DNA of 6,795 bases from Bacteroidota bacterium. Its GTDB lineage: Bacteria > Bacteroidota > Ignavibacteria > Tepidaquicellales > Tepidaquicellaceae. The stretch's first letter is position 1; each line of letters opens with the position of its first letter. The stretch is taken from the NCBI GenBank assembly GCA_023429265.1, contig JAEYVS010000058.1, positions 1 to 6,795 of the forward strand. Reading direction: 5' to 3'. A model generated the notes under the pieces. That model was not told the DNA's origin, made no database searches, and saw only the letters and a program-made list of their open reading frames with translations. Shown in pieces: positions 1-5,373 of this stretch. The position numbers were made by a program, and so were the translations under genes.

Positions 1-775
1 GAACAAAGGCTTTTCCGCTCGAATATTTGTAGGATGTTGATGCGCGTCGTGGAATTAAATTTATTATATCAGATTTTTCAACTTCAAACATATTAGCTGA
101 ATTGTACTTGTCAAATTCAGAATCAGGAACCCCAATGTTGATGGATATTGTATCACCTGACATTTCTTTACCATAGTAAAACATAGAACTGAATTTCTTA
201 ACTCCTATTGATAATGTCAGCTCTGCTTTAAAACAAGTATCCGTTTGGTTATAATGTTCTAATCCCGAAGGTACATCAATAGCAATTCTCGTTTTATTGT
301 CTAAATTATTAATTTTATCGAATACCCCGGATATATGGGAATCAAGAGTACCTTTAAAACCTACTCCGAACACTGCATCAATGATCAATTGCTCGCCCTC
401 ACAAATGAATTCATCAAGTTGCTCAACTTTATCTAAATTCTGAATTTTAATAAGATCAGAATTTAAATTTTCTAATATTTCAAAGTTTACTTTTGCATCG
501 CCTTGTAGTTCTGATGCTGGGTAAAGCTTCAGTACATAGGTTTTGACTCCATGAATGGATAAATGACGGCTAATGACAAATCCATCACCTGCATTATTTC
601 CCTTTCCGGTTAAAATTATTATGGGAGTAGAAAGCTTATCTTTAAAATTAGATATCAGATAATTAGCTGAGTTCAGTCCGGCATTTTCCATTAATACTAT
701 TGAAGGAATCCGGAGAGTATCAATAATCTCTTTCTCAGCACTAAGTACTTCATTATTAAAGAAAATGCTTTTCAT
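1..775 (-). CDS. nnr: NAD(P)H-hydrate epimerase domain of a probable bifunctional Nnr protein (YjeF family), 3' end outside window
   Basis: This enzyme repairs hydrated NADH and NADPH (NADHX, NADPHX) in the cytoplasm. The N-terminal YjeF domain interconverts the R and S epimers, and in fused bacterial forms a C-terminal ADP/ATP-dependent dehydratase restores NAD(P)H. From the ATG at 775-773, 258 codons are open to the left edge. Visible motifs are MENAG (residues 29-33), the loop GKGNNAGDGF (57-66), IIDAVFGVG (131-139, with the expected catalytic/K+-binding Asp133) and AIDVPSGL (165-172), then SGD...INIGVP (206-217). After this comes a linker, IPRRASTSYKYSSGKAFV (241-258), which resembles the entry to the kinase-like dehydratase domain (usually RR..HKG.FG.VLV). 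I therefore infer a two-domain protein whose second half lies beyond position 1. The gene starts 30 bases after the rpe stop and is probably cotranscribed with it. No Shine-Dalgarno sequence is visible. The epimerase call is firm; the bifunctional call is likely but unseen. Confidence 0.92.
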   Translation of the reverse strand, partial: MKSIFFNNEVLSAEKEIIDTLRIPSIVLMENAGLNSANYLISNFKDKLSTPIIILTGKGNNAGDGFVISRHLSIHGVKTYVLKLYPASELQGDAKVNFEILENLNSDLIKIQNLDKVEQLDEFICEGEQLIIDAVFGVGFKGTLDSHISGVFDKINNLDNKTRIAIDVPSGLEHYNQTDTCFKAELTLSIGVKKFSSMFYYGKEMSGDTISINIGVPDSEFDKYNSANMFEVEKSDIINLIPRRASTSYKYSSGKAFV

Positions 776-805
776 TTATTGGCAAAATTTATGTGGAAGA
801 ATGGA

Positions 806-1459
806 TCAGGAAATTAATTCCCGCATTTGTTTAATGACTTCCTTTCTGTCAGATGTTTTGAAGATAGAGGAACCGCACACAAACATATCTACCCCTGCTT
901 CAGACAGTGATTTCATATTTTCCAGTCCTACTCCCCCGTCAATCTCGATTTTGCAACTGTCATTCTTATCAGAAATCAATTGCTTAAGTTTTCTCACTTT
1001 ATCAATAACATTTGGAATAAACTTTTGTCCTCCAAAGCCGGGATTTACGCTCATTAAAAGGATAAAGTCAGTGTATTCGATAATATCCGACAATACTTCT
1101 ACAGGAGTTGCAGGATTAAGAACTACTCCTGCCTTTATACCAAGTTCTTTTATTTGATTTATTAGCCGGTTTACGTGGTAATTATTTTCAAAGTGAATGG
1201 AAATGTAATCCGCCCCTGCTTTATAAAAAGCATCAATGTAATGTTGGGGATTGTTTATCATTAAATGAACATCCAGGGGAAGAGATGTAACTTTGTTTAC
1301 CTGAGAGACAATCTCAGGTCCGTATGAAATATTGGGCACAAAGTGACCGTCCATTATATCACAATGAATTATATCAGCACCGGCAGATTCAATATCGTGA
1401 ATTTCATCACCAAGTTTGGTAAAATCTGCAGCTAAGATTGAAGGGCAAATTTGTTTCAT
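806..1459 (-). CDS. rpe: Ribulose-phosphate 3-epimerase
   Basis: This cytoplasmic TIM-barrel enzyme interconverts D-ribulose 5-phosphate and D-xylulose 5-phosphate in the pentose phosphate (or Calvin) pathway. The 217-residue product has the usual family length. It begins MKQICPSILAADF and carries the family signature HCDIMDGHFVPN (residues 32-43), DVHLMI (63-68), ISIHFE (86-91), VVLNPATP (112-119), MSVNPGFGGQKF (136-147), IEIDGGV (171-177) and FVCGSSIF (193-200). The metal ligands expected for the family are present as His32, Asp34, His65 and Asp174; Asp34 and Asp174 are also the acid/base pair. A six-codon upstream extension from a TTG at 1477 is possible but rejected, because that codon lies in the stem of the preceding terminator and the family begins at the ATG at 1459. 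The PASTA gene lies upstream and nnr 30 bases downstream. No Shine-Dalgarno sequence is seen. Confidence 0.97.
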   Translation of the reverse strand: MKQICPSILAADFTKLGDEIHDIESAGADIIHCDIMDGHFVPNISYGPEIVSQVNKVTSLPLDVHLMINNPQHYIDAFYKAGADYISIHFENNYHVNRLINQIKELGIKAGVVLNPATPVEVLSDIIEYTDFILLMSVNPGFGGQKFIPNVIDKVRKLKQLISDKNDSCKIEIDGGVGLENMKSLSEAGVDMFVCGSSIFKTSDRKEVIKQMRELIS

Positions 1460-1476
1460 ATAGTTTAAATTAAACA

Positions 1477-1512
1477 AAAACCCCCGAAAAGTTAATACAA
1501 TTCAGGGGTTTT
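1477..1512 (-). terminator. Intrinsic terminator after the PASTA gene
   Basis: An 8-bp perfect stem pairs AAAACCCC (1477-1484) with GGGGTTTT (1505-1512). It continues past one mismatch with three more pairs (1486-1488 with 1501-1503). Read on the minus strand, the G-rich arm runs straight into TTTTTGTTT, the expected U-tract. It lies 20 bases after the PASTA stop codon and ends 17 bases before the rpe ATG. The tail is less convincing read on the plus strand, where no gene ends. Confidence 0.8.
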
Positions 1513-1532
1513 AAAGCTATTTTGACAAAAAT

Positions 1533-2450
1533 TTAATTTCCATTATCATCTTCTTCTACAGGTTTTGGTACCACCTTAGTATCCTTCTTATCCTTTTTTG
1601 TATTTTTCTTTTCTTTCGGTGGAGTTTGATTATTTTGTTCTTCATCACCCGGATTCTGTGGTTCAGGTTTATTACCATTGTTGGTTTCAGAATCTTCTTC
1701 TACGTCGAGCTCAGGTAATTCTTCTTCCAGCTCAACCACGCGCTTTTTCGAAACAAATAAATCAACGACTGTTGTCTCGTTAGCTGATTTTTCTCTTTTG
1801 GGATATTGGTCTAAAACTTTTCCCGGGGTTACGTCAGAACTTGCCTGATAAGTGATTTTTCCTAATCTTAATTTAGCATCAATTATTATTTTCCTTGCCT
1901 CATCAAGAGTTTTTCCAACAAGGTCAGGCACCCGCAAAGTACCAATCTCCGGACCATTACTTACTATTAGCGCAATTTTTGAGTTTCTTTTAACCTTACT
2001 GCCCGGCTGAATGATCTGGGATATTATTACTTCATCTTGAAATTCATTTGAGAACTTAGCAACGACATCTCCCACTTCCAGGCCCCTCTGTTCAAGGGTA
2101 AAGCGTGCATCCCTTAGACTTCTACCCGTCAATTTAGGCACCTCAATAAGCTGTTCACCTCCACAGGGATACAAATAAATTCTTCTTCCGTCCTTTACAT
2201 ACTGACCGGCAGGTGGATTCTGATCTAGGATCATTCCAATGGGCTTGGACTCATCATATCTGTTCTCACCTTGTTTGACTTCCAGTCCAGCTTCCTCAAT
2301 TACCTGTTTAGCATCTCTAAAATTCATTCCCACCACGTTCGGTACTTCAACTGTGTCTGACTGTTTCACATAAAGAGGCATCAATATGCTGTTAAATACA
2401 AAAAACAGAATAAATAATGCTCCAAATATTATCGCTAACTTTTTTATCAT
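1533..2450 (-). CDS. Membrane-anchored protein with three PASTA domains, no kinase domain
   Basis: PASTA domains are extracytoplasmic modules that bind peptidoglycan/muropeptides or act as spacers in penicillin-binding proteins and Ser/Thr kinases. The 305-residue product has a very short cytoplasmic start (MIKK), one transmembrane segment (about 5-24, no lipobox) and three consecutive PASTA units at about 34-97, 101-165 and 172-235. Each opens with a V(E)VP..VG or VP.L.G motif followed by a D/EA helix (VEVPNVVGMNFRDA, IEVPKLTGRSLRDA, RVPDLVGKTLDEA). Units 1 and 2 show the Q.P.....PG/AG turn, while unit 3 has DQYPK. A charged low-complexity tail (236-305) is first acidic, then N/P-rich, then lysine-rich. 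No kinase or transpeptidase domain exists in this reading frame. The ATG at 2450 directly precedes the membrane segment. The gene sits 48 bases after the GT-C-like gene and before rpe. A cell-envelope role is inferred; the exact function is unknown. Confidence 0.92.
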   Translation of the reverse strand: MIKKLAIIFGALFILFFVFNSILMPLYVKQSDTVEVPNVVGMNFRDAKQVIEEAGLEVKQGENRYDESKPIGMILDQNPPAGQYVKDGRRIYLYPCGGEQLIEVPKLTGRSLRDARFTLEQRGLEVGDVVAKFSNEFQDEVIISQIIQPGSKVKRNSKIALIVSNGPEIGTLRVPDLVGKTLDEARKIIIDAKLRLGKITYQASSDVTPGKVLDQYPKREKSANETTVVDLFVSKKRVVELEEELPELDVEEDSETNNGNKPEPQNPGDEEQNNQTPPKEKKNTKKDKKDTKVVPKPVEEDDNGN

Positions 2451-2498
2451 AGTTAAATCTAAGTATATTAATAATTAATTTAAATGAAAAACTTGCTC

Positions 2499-4295
2499 TT
2501 ATTGAGCCATAATCTGACCAAATTGAGACTTAAAGTTATTAATTATTAAACCATTTGGCTCCTCAAAAAGTTTACGTTCATATTCTTTTTTAAACCGGTC
2601 TTTATCACTTTCCAATCCTTGCTGCAATTTTGCGTTATTATAAACAAAATTATATGGGGTTACATATTTGTATTCATACTTGGATATCACATCCGCAAAT
2701 TGAGGAGTATTTTTTACAAACAGGAATGATTTATCATCCCAGAATACAAGTTTCCATTCATCATTTTGAGAAAAATATGAAATAGGTGTATTCTGCATTT
2801 CTTGTGGGATTCTAACCAGATCAGGCGCAAGATAAATAAAATAGTCTACTCCATAATTTTGAATTTTTTGATCAAAACCCGGAGCCATACCCATTATATT
2901 AGCATATTCATAATAAATACTATCATTCAGATTACGGCTGTCAATGAAATTCTTTTCATCAGGAAAATTCCATATTAAATATCCTCCGGTTCCAAAGTGA
3001 TTTAATACTTTTTCTCCTTTTTCAGGAATATTATTCTCTTTCATAAAATCAAACATCTGTACCGGAATAAAATCCGCATTTATACCCATACCAGAAATCC
3101 TGTAATACTTCAGGTTCTCGAGGTAAAGAGTACTATCCGGAAGCCTGAAGATGAAGTAAAGTAAAAATATTGCATACACGGCTTTTATGATGGGTCCTTT
3201 CAGAAGAAAGTTTTTTATTCCCTGAGACTTTAGATTTACAAGAATATAATCAATTGCGACAGCCAGGAAAGCTGACATAAAGATTATGTAATCCACAGTC
3301 AATCTCACAGCCCTAACTGAATAAATTGCAAATGCTATCACGAGAATTCCAATGAATATGTCTTTACGTTTTACTGCATAATACAGGATAAATATCCCTG
3401 AGAATAAAAATATTTTATAAATTATCGTCACAAAACTTCCGGTAAACATCTCATTGAAAGGCGAACGCCATTCATTTATTGTTTCGAGCAGTTTCATCTG
3501 GGTATGTTCATACGCATAAACATATGTCTGAAATGAATTTGGATTTATAAGCATAACAAGGACACAAGCAACCACTATTAAAAGAAGTCTATAGAGTTCA
3601 GGCTTGGATAATGGTGGAAAATCTTTAGAAGGAACACCTTTTCTGGAATAAACAATCAATTCGGAAATAACATATATACCTAGGAAAAACATTCCGGCTA
3701 AGATACCCATATGCACATTAGCCCATATAAGGAAAATCAATGGCAGAAAATAAAGAACTTTATGATTACGCCTTATGTATTTGAAATCGGTAATTATGAA
3801 CACAAGGAGCGCGAAGAATAAATACGATATAATATGAGGTCTGGGTGTGAGCCTGTCGATAGTACCAAATGCCATCAATCCAAGGATAAGTAATGAAACA
3901 TTAAAACTAACCTTAAATCTTTGCATCACAATGAATAGTATTCCAAAGGTCAAAAGGAATATTATAGTCCTGAATACAGATATGGCTTCATAACCTCCAA
4001 CGTTATATAATCCATATGTAATTACATCCCATCCCCATTCGAATGGCATCCATTCTTGTCCTTCGGTTACATAACCGAATACATCTATAGATGGAACAGT
4101 GCCGTTTTCAACAATATATCTTCCTGTAGCCAGGTGCCAGAAAACATCATCATCACCCGATATCTGGAAAGTGGTAAGGAGAATAATGAAAACAGCAAAC
4201 ATTCCCAATAAGATATAGTTATATACCGGATTTTCTACAGCGACCTGCGTTTTAGCAGCAATTATCTTTTTCGATTTCTTTTTTTTAGGAGACAA
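2499..4295 (-). CDS. Multi-pass membrane protein, GT-C glycosyltransferase-like (uncharacterised family)
   Basis: The 598-residue product has a lysine-rich cytoplasmic start (MSPKKKKSKK) and roughly 11 hydrophobic segments between about 26 and 386, then a hydrophilic C-terminal region of about 210 residues. The first external loop carries ISGDDDVFWHLATGRYI (45-61) and FEWGWD (85-90). These resemble the acidic D.WWHLATGR...HEW pattern I associate with a widespread, mostly unnamed family of GT-C-like polytopic proteins. Supporting matches are RLTPRPH (148-154), IWANVHMG (190-197), LINPNS (249-254), INEWRSP (273-279), and in the C-terminal part GTGGYLIWNFP (435-445), FIDSRN (450-455) and YGVDYFIY (481-488). 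GT-C enzymes use lipid-linked sugar donors, so a role in envelope or surface glycan synthesis is an inference; donor and acceptor are unknown. The start is the TTG at 4295: an in-frame stop lies at 4307-4305 and the next Met (residue 32) falls inside the first membrane segment. It probably forms a transcription unit with the PASTA gene. Confidence 0.72.
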   Translation of the reverse strand: MSPKKKKSKKIIAAKTQVAVENPVYNYILLGMFAVFIILLTTFQISGDDDVFWHLATGRYIVENGTVPSIDVFGYVTEGQEWMPFEWGWDVITYGLYNVGGYEAISVFRTIIFLLTFGILFIVMQRFKVSFNVSLLILGLMAFGTIDRLTPRPHIISYLFFALLVFIITDFKYIRRNHKVLYFLPLIFLIWANVHMGILAGMFFLGIYVISELIVYSRKGVPSKDFPPLSKPELYRLLLIVVACVLVMLINPNSFQTYVYAYEHTQMKLLETINEWRSPFNEMFTGSFVTIIYKIFLFSGIFILYYAVKRKDIFIGILVIAFAIYSVRAVRLTVDYIIFMSAFLAVAIDYILVNLKSQGIKNFLLKGPIIKAVYAIFLLYFIFRLPDSTLYLENLKYYRISGMGINADFIPVQMFDFMKENNIPEKGEKVLNHFGTGGYLIWNFPDEKNFIDSRNLNDSIYYEYANIMGMAPGFDQKIQNYGVDYFIYLAPDLVRIPQEMQNTPISYFSQNDEWKLVFWDDKSFLFVKNTPQFADVISKYEYKYVTPYNFVYNNAKLQQGLESDKDRFKKEYERKLFEEPNGLIINNFKSQFGQIMAQ

Positions 4296-4310
4296 ATTTA
4301 ATATTTATAA

Positions 4311-4352
4311 AAATAATCCCTGCTCAATGATTAAATCGAACAGGGATTATTT
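4311..4352 (-). terminator. Intrinsic terminator after the T9SS cargo gene
   Basis: A 12-bp perfect inverted repeat, AAATAATCCCTG (4311-4322) with CAGGGATTATTT (4341-4352), encloses an 18-base loop. Read on the minus strand the stem is followed by a T-rich tail (TTATAAATATT). It starts 16 bases after the stop codon of the cargo gene (4369) and ends 15 bases before the TTG start of the next gene (4295). The stem has only five G:C pairs, but they form one block. The stem is nearly symmetrical, but no gene ends here on the plus strand. Confidence 0.75.
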
Positions 4353-4368
4353 AATGAACAATTAAAAT

Positions 4369-5214
4369 CTATTTAACAAGTACCATTTTCTTCATTTGCG
4401 AGAAACCATCAGCCGTTAGCTTATAAAAATATACTCCACTTGATAATTTATAATTTGCGGCATCAAATGAAACCGAATAGTTTCCATTAGCTCTGTACTC
4501 GTTATTAATCAAATTAGCAACTTCCCTTCCGTTCAAATCATATACAGATAGACTCACATTTGAAGCTCGTAGTAATGAGAAGCTAATGTTTGTAGCCGGA
4601 TTAAAAGGATTGGGAAAATTCTGGTTTAACTTAAAATCTTCAGCCAGTCCGTTATTGTTTCCTATCGAAGTTGTCGTAATATGAATGATCTTATTTTCAG
4701 CATAATTCCATTTGTCCAAAAACGGTTCACCATCATTATCAGTCGCATTTCCATTTGCATAAATAGTATCATACACTTCATTCATATTTGGAGCAACATA
4801 AGTAAAAGTAAATATTACAGAATCATTTTGAACAGGCTTTGGCCAGGTATGAGTTAGTTCAAAGTCCGGGGAAACAACCGTATCCTGGAGTCTCTGCAGC
4901 CCTGTATCTACCGGATTAACAAATAACTCTCCGTAGTATGCAGCAATATCAGTTCCTCCTGAATGAAAAATAGTATCGCTGGTAATAATTAATTGAAAAA
5001 TTGCAGTATCTCCTGGCTCCATTACTCCGGGACCTACAATGTTTACATGCGTCTGTGGATTTGGGAAAATACTTTCCCCGTGGCATCCGCATCCAAAATC
5101 AGAATCCTTTTTTGTAACGTGGATTATACCGTTCATCAATCCTGTAAGATTAATAAACAATATCCCCAGGAATACAATGGTGATTATAAATACAACCGGT
5201 CGTCTTAATTTCAT
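4369..5214 (-). CDS. Secreted T9SS cargo protein: choice-of-anchor V/Reeler-like domain plus type A sorting domain
   Basis: The 281-residue product starts with a Sec-type signal (KLRRP, then a hydrophobic run at about 7-27). A short cysteine motif, FGCGCHGES (40-48), follows. Next comes a beta-rich domain (about 50-182) with VNPVDTGLQRLQDTV (99-113), ELTHTWPKP (119-127), FTFTYVAP (135-142) and ANGNATDNDGEP (153-164). This order resembles choice-of-anchor V/Reeler-like proteins, which normally carry CXXCH near the N-terminus. Residues about 195-281 are a T9SS type A sorting domain: LNQNFPNPFNP (196-206), VYDLNGREV (224-232), SGVYFYKL (259-266) and KKMVLVK (275-281). The expected route is Sec export, then T9SS transport across the outer membrane with removal of the sorting domain. 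The spacing is CXCH (Cys42, Cys44, His45), one residue short of a c-type haem site, so haem binding is uncertain. The gene has its own putative promoter and terminator, so it is probably monocistronic. Function is unknown; the domain assignment is moderate and the T9SS call firm. Confidence 0.85.
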   Translation of the reverse strand: MKLRRPVVFIITIVFLGILFINLTGLMNGIIHVTKKDSDFGCGCHGESIFPNPQTHVNIVGPGVMEPGDTAIFQLIITSDTIFHSGGTDIAAYYGELFVNPVDTGLQRLQDTVVSPDFELTHTWPKPVQNDSVIFTFTYVAPNMNEVYDTIYANGNATDNDGEPFLDKWNYAENKIIHITTTSIGNNNGLAEDFKLNQNFPNPFNPATNISFSLLRASNVSLSVYDLNGREVANLINNEYRANGNYSVSFDAANYKLSSGVYFYKLTADGFSQMKKMVLVK

Positions 5215-5243
5215 AACAAAATTTAATTAATTGTAATATTAAA

Positions 5244-5274
5244 CTAAATTAGGAGTATCATTCTTAAATTTCAA
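5244..5274 (-). promoter_or_regulatory. Putative promoter of the T9SS cargo gene
   Basis: On the minus strand TTGAAA (5274-5269) is followed after 17 bases by TAATTTAG (5251-5244). This matches the Bacteroidota-type arrangement TTG ... TAnnTTTG with one mismatch in the -7 box. It also gives sigma-70-like spacing with a good -35 (5 of 6) but a weak -10. Transcription would begin near 5236, about 20 bases before the ATG at 5214. The region is very AT-rich, so chance matches are possible. Confidence 0.42.
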
Positions 5275-5342
5275 TCAATTAATTTAAATTGCTCTTTTTT
5301 TAGAAAAAGAAAAAATAAATACATATTAACAATTATTCTGAT

Positions 5343-5350
5343 TATTTTTG
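5343..5350 (+). promoter_or_regulatory. Putative -7 box (TAnnTTTG) of the symporter gene
   Basis: TATTTTTG is an exact match to the Bacteroidota -7 consensus TAnnTTTG and lies 23 bases before the ATG at 5374. No TTG occurs at the usual distance upstream, so the -33 half is missing or degenerate. A T-tract and A-tract at 5295-5317, which also form a weak 7-bp hairpin (5293-5310), lie upstream and might act as an UP-like element. Low confidence because half the promoter is not seen. Confidence 0.32.
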
Positions 5351-5373
5351 ATAAATTTAACTAAACTCGTCAA

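Noticed and set aside
765..1157. Open plus-strand frame of 130 codons
   Set aside because: It lies antisense across rpe, which has complete family motifs, and its translation shows no recognisable domain; it is a shadow frame.
1460..1477. TTG start at 1477 giving rpe six extra residues
   Set aside because: The codon overlaps the terminator stem and the extension is not part of the conserved RPE N-terminus; ATG at 1459 is preferred.
1598..1783. Short plus-strand open frame opposite the PASTA protein tail
   Set aside because: It is the complement of a low-complexity coding stretch, with no motif or leader signals.
4993..5230. Two overlapping plus-strand open frames opposite the T9SS cargo gene
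   Set aside because: Both are antisense to the signal peptide and cysteine region of a well-supported gene, overlap each other, and have no recognisable product.
2473..5289. A 13-base AT-only repeat (AATTAATTTAAAT) at 2473-2485 and 5277-5289, with a 10-base inverted core at 1464-1473
   Set aside because: All copies lie in AT-rich spacers, lack any G or C, and have inconsistent distances to start codons (about 23 and 63 bases), so chance is the simplest explanation.
5293..5310. Weak hairpin TCTTTTT / AAAAAGA in the divergent spacer
   Set aside because: The seven pairs are almost all A:T, no gene ends nearby, and it is better explained as a homopolymer tract.
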